A DNA stretch of 64,000 nucleotides from an uncultured Aquimarina sp. (GTDB lineage: Bacteria > Bacteroidota > Bacteroidia > Flavobacteriales > Flavobacteriaceae), in NCBI GenBank assembly GCA_947500845.1, contig CANMTP010000016.1:28368-92367 (forward strand). Reading direction: 5' to 3'. A program made the translations under genes and the position numbers. A model generated the notes under the pieces. It worked only from the letters and a program-made list of their open reading frames with translations, searched no databases and was not told the origin of the DNA. Position 1 is the stretch's first letter. Each line of letters opens with the position of its first letter. This document shows positions 44,954 through 53,636 of the stretch, in pieces.

Positions 44954-46126
44954 TTATGCTACAATTGCAGCAGTTACATTGATGTTTTTCATAATTTGAT
45001 GAATATCTTCATCTACAACTTCTTTCTTTTTATCGGCACAGTTTAAGAATTCTTTGTAGACATCATCCAATTGAAGTTTGGTCAATTCATATCCAATTTT
45101 CTTTGCTCTGTATGCCAATGCAGCCCTACCACTTCTCGCGGTAAGTACAATAGCTGATTCCGTCACTCCAACTTCTGCAGGATCTATAATCTCATAGGTT
45201 TCACGATTCTTAATTACACCATCCTGATGAATCCCCGAACTATGAGCAAAAGCATTGGCTCCTACAATAGCTTTGTTGGGTTGTACCACCATTCCCATCT
45301 TTTCAGATACCATTTTGCTGGTATCATACAATAATTTGGTATTAATGTTAGTATTAAGATCTAAATAAGGATGTTGGTTCATAATCATTACGACTTCCTC
45401 TAGAGCTGTATTTCCGGCACGTTCGCCAATTCCATTAATAGTACATTCAATTTGTCTTGCACCATAAATAGCTCCGGCTATAGAATTTGCAGTCGCTAGG
45501 CCTAGATCATTATGGCAGTGACAAGAAATGATGACATTGTCAATTCCTTTTACATTTTCTTTTAAGTATTTGATCTTAGCTCCATATTCTTCTGGTAAAC
45601 AATATCCTGTAGTGTCAGGAATGTTAAGAACGGTCGCCCCGGCTTTGATCATAGCTTCACAAACTCGTGCTAAAAACTCATTGTCGGTGCGACCAGCATC
45701 TTCTGCATAAAATTCTACATCTTCTACAAACGATTTAGCATATTTTACCGCGGCAACACCGCGTTCAATAACTTTTTCTTGAGTGGAGTTAAATTTATAT
45801 TTGATATGGGATTCAGAAGTACCTATCCCAGTATGTATTCTTGGTCTTTTGGCATGTACCAGTGCTTCTGCAGCGACTTTGATATCGTTTTCTACCGCTC
45901 TTGTTAGTCCACAAACTGTTGCATTTTTAACAATTCGTGCAATTTCAGTTACCGAAGAAAAATCTCCCGGACTTGACACAGGAAATCCAGCTTCAATGAC
46001 ATCAACGCCCAAAAGGTCAAGTCGCTCTGCAATAACTAATTTTTGTTTGGTATTAAGTTTACAACCAGGGACCTGTTCTCCGTCTCTTAAGGTGGTATCA
46101 AATATTTGGACTTTATTATTGCTCAT
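44954..46126 (-). CDS. leuA: 2-isopropylmalate synthase, short form
   Basis: 390 aa against about 515 for the enterobacterial enzyme. The catalytic TIM barrel is complete: [72 protein letters not shown] and [18 protein letters not shown]. The C-terminal leucine-binding regulatory domain is missing, which would remove classical feedback inhibition. This short form is known in several bacterial groups. It is the first gene of leuACDB. Confidence 0.92.
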   Translation of the reverse strand: MSNNKVQIFDTTLRDGEQVPGCKLNTKQKLVIAERLDLLGVDVIEAGFPVSSPGDFSSVTEIARIVKNATVCGLTRAVENDIKVAAEALVHAKRPRIHTGIGTSESHIKYKFNSTQEKVIERGVAAVKYAKSFVEDVEFYAEDAGRTDNEFLARVCEAMIKAGATVLNIPDTTGYCLPEEYGAKIKYLKENVKGIDNVIISCHCHNDLGLATANSIAGAIYGARQIECTINGIGERAGNTALEEVVMIMNQHPYLDLNTNINTKLLYDTSKMVSEKMGMVVQPNKAIVGANAFAHSSGIHQDGVIKNRETYEIIDPAEVGVTESAIVLTARSGRAALAYRAKKIGYELTKLQLDDVYKEFLNCADKKKEVVDEDIHQIMKNINVTAAIVA

Positions 46127-46334
46127 GAGAATTTTATAAATTATAAGATTGGTATGATTAATAAAAGATCATATTTTTTAAATATTCTTAACAAGATGTT
46201 TCTTAAATCTCTTACGAATTTATATTTTGGGATTGCAAAAGGGAAGTATTCAGATATTATTTTTACAATGGTAAACTATTTTATTGAAAACATAACTTTC
46301 TTTTAATCAATTAATTAAAGTATAATTTCTTACA

Positions 46335-47879
46335 ATGACTACTGATCAAAAAGATCCTTTGTTTGTTTTGGTAAAGTCACTTTCTAAATCAGAAAAGCGA
46401 CAGTTTAAAGTATATGTAGGTCGATTAGGCGTAAATACCGATTCAAAATTTCTTGCTTTATTTAATCATTTGGATAAGAGCGATACACTTGATGAAGAAC
46501 TTATTGTAAAGAAAGGCATTGTAACAAAACTGCAACTTTCTAACCTAAAAGCACATCTATACAAACAAATTTTGATTAGTTTACGATTAAGTCCTCTGCA
46601 TCAAAACATACGTTCTCAAATCAGGGAACAATTGGATTTTGCTTCTATATTATATCATAAGGGTTTGTATAAGCAAAGCTTAAAGATTTTAGAAAAAGCA
46701 AAGTCTTTGGCAAAAGAAAACGAAGAACATAATATAGCTTATGAAATTGTAGAGCTTGAAAAAGTTATTGAAACTCAGTATATCACTAGAAGTATCAATA
46801 GTAGGGCAGACGAATTGACGGTTGAGGCAAAAATGTTAAGCATGAAAAATGTTTTAACCAGTAGGTTGTCTAATCTATCGCTTCAATTATATGGATTAAT
46901 GTTAAAGAGTGGATATGTTCGAAATGATAAGGAGCATAACGTAATTACTAATTATTTTCACAGCAAACTCCCCAAATATGAATGGAGTATGTTGGGTTTT
47001 AGAGAAAAATTGTGGTTGTATAAGGCCCATTTGTGGTATAGTTTTATCATTCAGGATTTTTTGTCATGTTATAAATATTCTAAAAAATGGGTGGATCTGT
47101 TTTATGAAAGCCCAAAAATGATGATTCAGAATCCTGTATTTTTTTTAAGAGGAAATCATTATTTACTCGAATCATTATACCTTATAAAGGATAAAACACA
47201 ATTGAAGTCTACGCTTAAAGAGTTTGAAAATTCTATTGCAGAAAGCACATTTCCAAAAGATGATAATATAGAGGTATTATCATTTCAGTTCATTTACAAC
47301 AACAGGTTAAATATTCATTTCTTAGAAGGTACTTTTGATGAAGGGGAATACCTGGTTGAAGAAATACTCAAGGGAATCGAAAATTATAAAAACCGTATTG
47401 ACGACCACCATATCATGGTATTGTATTATAAGATAGGATGTTTGTATTTTGGAATGGGAAATCATAGGAAATGCATAGAATACCTTACAAAAATTATCAA
47501 TAATAAATCGTTGAAAATGAGGGAAGATTTAATGTGTTTTTCTCGCGTGTTGAGCCTGGTTGCACATTATGAAGCGGGAATGGATTATCATCTCGAAAGT
47601 CAACTAAAAGAAACGTATAGATTCTTACTGAAGATGGACGATTTACACGAGGTGCAAAAGGAGATGATTAAGTTTTTAAAAAATCTTGGAGATATTTATC
47701 CGCATCAGATCAAGGATGAGTTTAGAAAACTTCATAAAACTCTGAAGCAGTATGAAGATCATCCCTATGAAAAAAGAGCATTTTTGTATTTGGATATATT
47801 ATCGTGGTTAGAAAGTAATATCGAAGGAAGGCCTGTCGCAGATATTATTAAGGAAAAATCTCAAAAACTGGTTCGGTAA
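46335..47879 (+). CDS. Helical-repeat protein, conserved hypothetical of Bacteroidota
   Basis: 514 aa without signal peptide or membrane segment. The sequence is almost entirely helical with TPR-like pairs (ILYHKGLYKQSLKILEKAKSLAKENEEHNIAYEIVELEKVIE; VLYYKIGCLYFGMGNHRKCIEYLTKIIN). The N-terminal VKSLSKSEKRQFKVYVGRL is a recurring start in this uncharacterised group. It is divergent from leuA and followed by an EamA transporter gene after 6 bases, so they share a transcript. A role as a cytosolic scaffold is likely but unproven. Confidence 0.82.
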   Translation: MTTDQKDPLFVLVKSLSKSEKRQFKVYVGRLGVNTDSKFLALFNHLDKSDTLDEELIVKKGIVTKLQLSNLKAHLYKQILISLRLSPLHQNIRSQIREQLDFASILYHKGLYKQSLKILEKAKSLAKENEEHNIAYEIVELEKVIETQYITRSINSRADELTVEAKMLSMKNVLTSRLSNLSLQLYGLMLKSGYVRNDKEHNVITNYFHSKLPKYEWSMLGFREKLWLYKAHLWYSFIIQDFLSCYKYSKKWVDLFYESPKMMIQNPVFFLRGNHYLLESLYLIKDKTQLKSTLKEFENSIAESTFPKDDNIEVLSFQFIYNNRLNIHFLEGTFDEGEYLVEEILKGIENYKNRIDDHHIMVLYYKIGCLYFGMGNHRKCIEYLTKIINNKSLKMREDLMCFSRVLSLVAHYEAGMDYHLESQLKETYRFLLKMDDLHEVQKEMIKFLKNLGDIYPHQIKDEFRKLHKTLKQYEDHPYEKRAFLYLDILSWLESNIEGRPVADIIKEKSQKLVR

Positions 47880-47885
47880 TACTCT

Positions 47886-48746
47886 ATGATGCAAAAAAAT
47901 CTACACCTACGCAATATTCTGGAACTCAATCTTGCTATGCTATTGATTAGCACTTCTGGAGCATTGGGAAGATACATTAATATGCCAGTGCCTGTTATTA
48001 TAGGGTTTAGAGCATTAATGGCAGGAATCTTACTATTTGCTTTTTGCAAATGGAAAGGAATTTCTTTCAGAACAGGAAGCAAAGATCGACCAACCATTAT
48101 TCTTAGTGGTATTTTAATGGGATTGCATTGGATTACATATTTCTACGCTTTGAAACTATCAAACGTAGCTATTGGTATGTTGTCAATTTTTACATATCCG
48201 GTGATTACTGCCTTATTGGAACCCTTGCTATTGAAAACTAAATTTCAGAAAGTGCATCTGTTGCTTACATTACTGGTTTTATTGGGAATTTATTTTTTGG
48301 TTCCTGATCTGGATTTTACTAATTCATATACCAAAGCTGTCATCCTTGGTGTGGTCTCTGCGTTATGCTATGCATTGCGTAATATTATTATGAAAACCAA
48401 AGTAGGAAATTATGATGGCTCGGTTTTGATGTGGTATCAATTAGTCATCGTAAGTATCTTTCTACTACCATTTTTATTCATCATGGATAGTTCGGGTATT
48501 AAAGAACAGTGGCTGCCCACCTTAACATTAGCATTATTAACCACAGCGATTGGGCATACATTATTTTTGGCAAGTTTTAAACGATTTTCTATCACAACAG
48601 CAAGTATTATTAGCAGTATACAACCGATATATGGTATTATCCTTGGTATGATTTTTTTAGGTGAAATACCTGTTCTTTCAACAATACTCGGGGGAATTTT
48701 AATTTTAATTTCTGTAATGATTGAAAGTGTGAGAACTTATAAATAA
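47886..48746 (+). CDS. EamA/DMT family transporter
   Basis: 286 aa with about ten membrane helices in two EamA repeats. The N-terminal repeat has LELNLAMLLISTSGALGRYI and the second GVVSALCYALRNIIMKTKVGN; the C-terminal PIYGIILGMIFLGEIP motif is typical of drug/metabolite transporters. It is an inner-membrane exporter of small metabolites, probably amino acids or nucleosides; substrate unknown. It starts 6 bases after the helical-repeat gene. Confidence 0.9.
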   Translation: MMQKNLHLRNILELNLAMLLISTSGALGRYINMPVPVIIGFRALMAGILLFAFCKWKGISFRTGSKDRPTIILSGILMGLHWITYFYALKLSNVAIGMLSIFTYPVITALLEPLLLKTKFQKVHLLLTLLVLLGIYFLVPDLDFTNSYTKAVILGVVSALCYALRNIIMKTKVGNYDGSVLMWYQLVIVSIFLLPFLFIMDSSGIKEQWLPTLTLALLTTAIGHTLFLASFKRFSITTASIISSIQPIYGIILGMIFLGEIPVLSTILGGILILISVMIESVRTYK

Positions 48747-48755
48747 AATTCTTGT

Positions 48756-49454
48756 TTATACCAGGCAGGCATCCCATATAGGATCGGGTGGAGGAGGAGC
48801 AATGATAGTTACAGATTCTTTTTTTACCGGATGTACAAAAGCAAGTTTTCTTGCATGAAGGTGAACACTACCGTCTTTATTGCTACGATCTACGCCATAT
48901 TTTAGATCTCCTTTAATCGCACATTTTATGAACGATAGTTGAGCTCTTATTTGATGATGTCTTCCGGTATGAAGGTCAATTTCGAGTACATAATAATTAT
49001 CCAACTTTTTAATAATTCTGTAATCCAAAATTGCCTTTTTACTATCTGGCACTTCCTGTACATAGGCATACGACTTATTTTGCTTTGGATTTCGCTTAAG
49101 CCAATGAATTAGAGTGTCACTTTCTTTAGGAGGTTTGTTTTTTACTACAGCCCAGTACGTTTTTTTTGCCTCTTTATTGGCAAATATCTTGTTAAGTCTG
49201 GGCAGTGCTTTACTGGTGCGCGCAAACACTACTATGCCACTGGTTGGTCGATCCAACCGATGCACAACACCTAAGTAAACCGCACCAGGTTTATTGTATT
49301 TTTGTGCAATATATTCTTTAACCACTTCACTTAGTGGCTTATCACCTGTCTTATCTCCCTGTACAATATCTCCGGGACGTTTGTTGACTATGACCACATG
49401 ATTATCTTCATAAAGAACTTGAAGATTGTTTTTATTTGAAAGAGTCTTAGGCAT
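48756..49454 (-). CDS. RluA-family pseudouridine synthase
   Basis: 232 aa. HRLDRPTSGIVVFARTSKAL carries the catalytic Asp of the RluA family, preceded by VVIVNKRPGDIVQGD and followed by HTGRHHQIRAQLSFIKCAIKGDLKYG. It isomerises uridine in rRNA or tRNA. The absence of an N-terminal S4 domain fits the short RluA/RluC-like members. Target base unknown. Confidence 0.93.
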   Translation of the reverse strand: MPKTLSNKNNLQVLYEDNHVVIVNKRPGDIVQGDKTGDKPLSEVVKEYIAQKYNKPGAVYLGVVHRLDRPTSGIVVFARTSKALPRLNKIFANKEAKKTYWAVVKNKPPKESDTLIHWLKRNPKQNKSYAYVQEVPDSKKAILDYRIIKKLDNYYVLEIDLHTGRHHQIRAQLSFIKCAIKGDLKYGVDRSNKDGSVHLHARKLAFVHPVKKESVTIIAPPPPDPIWDACLV

Positions 49455-49461
49455 TGATTTT

Positions 49462-49493
49462 TTCGATTCTTGGATTATTCGATTGTTGGATTA
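49462..49493. repeat. Two tandem 16 bp units beside the four-helix-bundle gene
   Basis: TTCGATTCTTGGATTA (49462-49477) is followed directly by TTCGATTGTTGGATTA (49478-49493), one mismatch apart. The second unit includes the stop codon of the four-helix-bundle gene. Confidence 0.75.
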
Positions 49494-49841
49494 TTTCAAA
49501 GTAGAATTGAATTTTGAAGTCATTTTAATGATAGACTCTAATTCTTTTGAAAGTAAATGAAGTTCTTCTTTGTTAATAAAGTTTAAGTCGTAAGAAATTA
49601 ATAGTTGCGTTTCTATTTCATAAGCAGAACCTAAAGTAATTTGAAGAAATCTTGAAAAGTCTTTATTTGAGTTTCTAGATGAACCCTCAGCTATATTGGA
49701 TAGAATTAAAACTGAAGCTCTTCGTAATTGATTAGTCAATCCAAACTTTTCAGTTTCGGAAAACTTTGATGTTATGGCGTAAATTTTAGAACAAAAAACT
49801 CTACTCCTTTTCCATATTTCCAAGTCTTTGAATTTATGCAT
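49491..49841 (-). CDS. Four-helix-bundle protein (23S rRNA intervening-sequence protein family)
   Basis: 116 aa matching the four-helix-bundle family first found in 23S rRNA intervening sequences: KFKDLEIWKRSRVFCSKIYAIT, FGLTNQLRRASVLILSNIAEGSSR and FLQITLGSAYEIETQLLIS. Related proteins (Avd) help diversity-generating retroelements, but no reverse transcriptase or variable repeat is near. It stands alone between panB and the RluA gene, bordered by short repeats, and looks like an inserted cassette. Confidence 0.88.
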   Translation of the reverse strand: MHKFKDLEIWKRSRVFCSKIYAITSKFSETEKFGLTNQLRRASVLILSNIAEGSSRNSNKDFSRFLQITLGSAYEIETQLLISYDLNFINKEELHLLSKELESIIKMTSKFNSTLK

Positions 49842-49892
49842 ATTTAAATGTCTAACAATCTAAATTGTCTAAAGATCGAATTCATCTACCTA

Positions 49893-50711
49893 CTAATACT
49901 GTTCATTTTCGTTGGGAAAATCAACAGCTTTTACGTCGGTTACATACTGCTTAAAAGCATTGGTCATTTCTGTATACAGATCTAAATAACGTCTTAAAAA
50001 CCGAGGATTAAATTCATGTGTCATACCTAACATATCATGTGTTACCAACACTTGTCCATCAACACCATTTCCCGCACCGATACCTATAATTGGTATCGTA
50101 AGGCTTTCTGCAACTTCTTTAGCCAGTTTTGCCGGAACTTTCTCAAGAACAATAGCAAAACATCCAATCCTTTCTAGCATCAAAGCATCTTCTTTTAATT
50201 TGTCAGCTTCCTCTTCTTCTTTGGCACGAACTGTGTATGTTCCAAATTTGTATATTGATTGTGGAGTCAATCCCAGATGTCCCATCACTGGGATTCCAGC
50301 ATTCAGAGTTCTTTTAATAGATTCCTTGATCTCTCTTCCGCCTTCCATTTTTACAGCATGTGCCCCTGATTCTTTCATTATTCGTATCGCAGAGCGTAGT
50401 GCTTCTTTCGGGTCACTTTGATAACTTCCAAAAGGTATGTCTACCACAATCAAAGCACGATCAATAGCGCGAATTACAGATGAAGCATGATAAATCATTT
50501 GGTCCAAGGTTATAGGAAGTGTGGTTTCATGTCCAGCCATTACGTTTGAGGCAGAATCTCCAACAAGAATTACATCTACACCGGCACCATCAACGATCTT
50601 CGCCATGGTATAATCATAGGCGGTTAACATGGATATTTTTTCTCCATTAGATTTCATATCTACAAGAGATTTTACCGTGACGCGTTTGTAGTCTTTCTTC
50701 GCTGTTGACAT
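49893..50711 (-). CDS. panB: 3-methyl-2-oxobutanoate hydroxymethyltransferase
   Basis: 272 aa. It adds a hydroxymethyl group from methylene-tetrahydrofolate to ketoisovalerate, the first step to pantothenate. Motifs: [64 protein letters not shown] and [25 protein letters not shown]. No panC or panD lies in the window. Confidence 0.97.
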   Translation of the reverse strand: MSTAKKDYKRVTVKSLVDMKSNGEKISMLTAYDYTMAKIVDGAGVDVILVGDSASNVMAGHETTLPITLDQMIYHASSVIRAIDRALIVVDIPFGSYQSDPKEALRSAIRIMKESGAHAVKMEGGREIKESIKRTLNAGIPVMGHLGLTPQSIYKFGTYTVRAKEEEEADKLKEDALMLERIGCFAIVLEKVPAKLAKEVAESLTIPIIGIGAGNGVDGQVLVTHDMLGMTHEFNPRFLRRYLDLYTEMTNAFKQYVTDVKAVDFPNENEQY

Positions 50712-50871
50712 TTGCTATTGTTTTTAAAGACTGTAAAAGTAATCATTTAGCCATATCGTAACAAACGTTATGTCACAATTTGATTTGTCTTTATTTGTTG
50801 ACGAATTTGAAGCGATAAAGAATGAAATTTAAAAAACAGGAAATGGAGTCTTGTATTTTCTGTGAGTACCA

Positions 50872-51252
50872 TTAATCATTGCTAGTCAAAGTTTTTCTAA
50901 CCCAAATCATCGCTTGGTCAAAGAAGCGAAATACTTCAGAGCTTTTGTCGTAAAATTTACCTTCGAACTTTGCGTTTTCAATATTATTATCAGCGCCTAC
51001 TATAATACCGATACCCAATAAATTTTCAATTTTTGCAGCTTTTTTATATACAAGAGGGTCTACAGAGTATGAAAATGTTCGGTTCGAAAGATATACCACA
51101 GGTTTATTCTTGAAATGTCTATGAATCACATTTTCTAATTCGTTTATATAATTTGGTGTGACTATTTCACCCTCATAAATTTGTTTTATGATTAAATTTT
51201 CAAGAACAAAAATTTCGCAATAATCTAAATCATAATGATAAAATTTACTCAT
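50872..51252 (-). CDS. Conserved hypothetical protein, possibly STAS/SpoIIAA-like
   Basis: 126 aa, soluble, with alternating strands and helices (DYCEIFVLENLIIKQIYEGEIVTPNYINELENVI; PVVYLSNRTFSYSVDPLVYKKAAKIENLLGIGIIVG), a layout like the small STAS/SpoIIAA-like proteins frequent in flavobacteria. No catalytic residue was seen. Its start codon is immediately preceded by four copies of a 13-base tandem repeat, so the whole leader is repeat sequence. Confidence 0.75.
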   Translation of the reverse strand: MSKFYHYDLDYCEIFVLENLIIKQIYEGEIVTPNYINELENVIHRHFKNKPVVYLSNRTFSYSVDPLVYKKAAKIENLLGIGIIVGADNNIENAKFEGKFYDKSSEVFRFFDQAMIWVRKTLTSND

Positions 51253-51311
51253 GATAATTTACTTAGATAATTTACTTAGATAATTTACTTAGATAATTTA
51301 CTTAGATAATT
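51253..51311. repeat. 13 bp x 4 tandem repeat forming the leader of the adjacent gene
   Basis: GATAATTTACTTA is repeated exactly four times (51253-51265, 51266-51278, 51279-51291, 51292-51304), plus a partial GATAATT. The array abuts the ATG of the minus-strand gene. The start of that gene (ATGAGTAAATTTTATC on its strand) resembles the unit, so the array may have grown by slippage from it. Confidence 0.92.
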
Positions 51312-51393
51312 AGTATCTTAAAAATAATACCTTTATATGTATAATCAAAGTCTTGGATTTTTAAAAGTTAAATATCATTAAAAAACTATAGTC

Positions 51394-51891
51394 GTGTATA
51401 AAATATCAATATTCACTTTTGTCATTTTCTTATATAGTACAATTTGTCATTCACAAAAAGATGTTTCCAAAGATGATATTAACCGTTATAAAGAGGAAGT
51501 AAAAGAAACTATTTTAGAATTTTTTGAAGGGTTTCACAGTGGCGATACGGCTAAAATGAAAAAAACTATGGATTATAATATCGTCATGCAAACCATCATC
51601 AGAACAGAAGGAGGAAGGATGAAAACTAGAAAAACAGATGTAAAAAAGTTTTTGGAGGCCATACATGATAGAACAACAGAGCAACAATGGGACGAAAGAT
51701 TATTACTTTTCAAAATTGATGCAGACTCTACCATTGCCAATGCGTGGACTCCTTATAAGTTTTACCTCAATGATAATTTTAGTCACTGTGGTGTTAATGT
51801 TTTTCAGTTATTTAATGACGGTACATCTTGGAAAATCATAGCTATCGCTGATACCCGTGTGCGAGAAGGATGTAAAAGTAGTAGTGAATAA
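51394..51891 (+). CDS. Secreted NTF2-like (SnoaL/DUF4440-type) protein
   Basis: 165 aa starting with GTG at 51394, directly before the signal peptide (YKISIFTFVIFLYSTICHSQ). The mature part has the cone-shaped NTF2-like layout: ETILEFFEGFHSGDTAKMKKTMDYNIVMQ, then RLLLFKIDADSTIANAWTPYKFYLNDNFSHCGVNVFQLFNDGTSWKIIAIADT. Such proteins bind small ligands or act as hydrolases; the role here is unknown. Predicted periplasmic. Confidence 0.82.
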   Translation: MYKISIFTFVIFLYSTICHSQKDVSKDDINRYKEEVKETILEFFEGFHSGDTAKMKKTMDYNIVMQTIIRTEGGRMKTRKTDVKKFLEAIHDRTTEQQWDERLLLFKIDADSTIANAWTPYKFYLNDNFSHCGVNVFQLFNDGTSWKIIAIADTRVREGCKSSSE

Positions 51892-51984
51892 TTGAGTGTT
51901 GTCAGGTCAGTTTTTGGGAAATTCTGTCTGCCTTCATCGAAATTTTACAACTTTGAATGTCTGATGCTTTACTACTTTAAAATA

Positions 51985-53409
51985 CTAACAGTCACTCAAA
52001 CTAACTTTAACAGCCAGGCCACCTTCACTAGTTTCCTTATATTTGGTATTCATATCTTGTGCAGTTTCCCACATGGTTTCAATGACTTTGTCAAGAGGAA
52101 CTTTGGCATTAGCGGCATCGGTATCCAGCGCCATTTCACAAGCGTTAATAGCTTTAATAGCACCCATAGCGTTTCTCTCTATGCACGGTATTTGTACTAG
52201 ACCTGCTATAGGGTCACAGGTCAATCCCAGATGATGTTCCATGGCAATTTCGCTAGCCATTAAAACTTGTTCTGGTGTACCACCCATTAATTCTGTAAGT
52301 GCACCAGCCGCCATCGCAGAAGATACGCCAATTTCTGCCTGGCATCCCCCCATAGCAGCAGAGATAGTGGCACCTTTCTTAAATAAACTACCAATTTCTC
52401 CTGCGACCAACATAAATTGTTTTATATCATCAAAATTAGCATCATGATTTTCAATGACCATATAATACATCATTACTGCAGGAATTACACCTGCACTTCC
52501 GTTGGTAGGAGCTGTAACAACTCTTCCCAAAGAAGCGTTTACTTCATTTACTGCCAGGGCAAAACAAGAAACCCATTTTAATATCTGTCGAAATTTTACC
52601 TCGGTATCCCGTATGGATTCAATCCAGTCAGTTGGGTTTTTATAAAGAGTGTTTCCGATTAGTTTTTTGTGCGTGTCAAAGGCTCTACGACGAACATTTA
52701 ATCCACCAGGTAATGTTCCTTCGGTATGACAACCGGTATACATAGACTCGAGCATGACATTCCATATCTGTGAAATTCGTTCATCTATTTCTTTGTCGGT
52801 ATGTAAGGACCTTTCGTTTTCTAGTACAATTTCAGAAACCTTTTTGTTTTTATTCGTACAGTACTTTAATAAATCAGTAGCTTTTTGTATTGGTAACGGG
52901 AACTGTTTAAAAGCAGAGAGTTTTTTTTCTTTTCTTTTTCGTTCTTCTTTCACCACAAAACCACCTCCTATAGAATAGAAGGAAGATGCGATTTCTTTTC
53001 CGTTTTTTAGGGTAGCCAGAAATGTAATAGCGTTAGGGTGAAATTCTTTAAATTCTTTATTAAAAATGATCTGCGTGTCAGGATCAAAAGAAATAGATCG
53101 CTCACTATTAAATTGAAGCTGTTTGGATTTTCTGATAGTATCAACAATGTCAGAAATAGAAGATACATCAATAGTCTGTGGATCATATCCACATAAACCT
53201 AAAATAACTGCTATATCAGTAGCATGTCCTTTTCCTGTTAGAGATAACGAGCCAAAGAGATCAACTTTGACAGCTATAACGGTTTCAAATTGATTACTAC
53301 TTTTTAATTCGGCTATCCATCTGCGTCCTGCACGCCACGGACCTAACGTATGAGAACTTGAAGGACCAACACCTATCTTCAACATATCAAAAATACTGAT
53401 ACATTCCAT
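51985..53409 (-). CDS. sdaA: L-serine ammonia-lyase, iron-sulfur type
   Basis: 474 aa single-chain enzyme that deaminates L-serine to pyruvate. N-terminal beta domain SIFDMLKIGVGPSSSHTLGPWRAG, catalytic C-terminal domain with the Cys residues for the 4Fe-4S cluster (GCHTEGTLPGGLNVRRRAF, GGCQAEIGVSSAMAAGALTELMGG, LVQIPCIERNAMGAIKA). Length and order match the fused alpha/beta form. Cytoplasmic. Confidence 0.96.
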   Translation of the reverse strand: MECISIFDMLKIGVGPSSSHTLGPWRAGRRWIAELKSSNQFETVIAVKVDLFGSLSLTGKGHATDIAVILGLCGYDPQTIDVSSISDIVDTIRKSKQLQFNSERSISFDPDTQIIFNKEFKEFHPNAITFLATLKNGKEIASSFYSIGGGFVVKEERKRKEKKLSAFKQFPLPIQKATDLLKYCTNKNKKVSEIVLENERSLHTDKEIDERISQIWNVMLESMYTGCHTEGTLPGGLNVRRRAFDTHKKLIGNTLYKNPTDWIESIRDTEVKFRQILKWVSCFALAVNEVNASLGRVVTAPTNGSAGVIPAVMMYYMVIENHDANFDDIKQFMLVAGEIGSLFKKGATISAAMGGCQAEIGVSSAMAAGALTELMGGTPEQVLMASEIAMEHHLGLTCDPIAGLVQIPCIERNAMGAIKAINACEMALDTDAANAKVPLDKVIETMWETAQDMNTKYKETSEGGLAVKVSLSDC

Positions 53410-53544
53410 AATCTATAATTATTGATACTATTTTAGGAAGTAAATATAGTTTTTTGACAATAAAGAACCTCCTTTTTTAAGGAATAGTTAAAGTTGTTTT
53501 CCTATTGTAAAAAAAGAAACTCTACTACAGATGAATAAATCCTA

Positions 53545-53585
53545 ATGACATCCTGTCATATATCTGGCAATGGCATAATCATTGA
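53545..53585 (+). promoter_or_regulatory. Candidate dnaK control site: palindrome and sigma-54-like element
   Basis: ATGACA-TCC-TGTCAT (53545-53559) is a perfect 6 bp inverted repeat about 80 bases before dnaK. Downstream, TGGCAT-AATCA-TTGA (53571-53585) resembles a -24/-12 element but lacks the final C. No CIRCE element is present. Role as a heat-shock operator or promoter is inferred from position only. Confidence 0.4.
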
Positions 53586-53636
53586 CCTAAGAGTGATAAA
53601 TAATTACGAACAATAGTATAACAATTTAGTATAAAA

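Noticed and set aside
46106..46306. 66-codon frame upstream of leuA as a leader or new gene
   Set aside because: It starts inside leuA on the opposite strand, with no protein features; no Leu-codon-rich leader was found on the minus strand either.
49491..49841. Diversity-generating retroelement
   Set aside because: The four-helix-bundle protein resembles Avd, but no reverse transcriptase, template repeat or variable repeat is present in the window.
51253..51311. CRISPR array
   Set aside because: The units are contiguous 13-mers without spacers and no cas gene is near.
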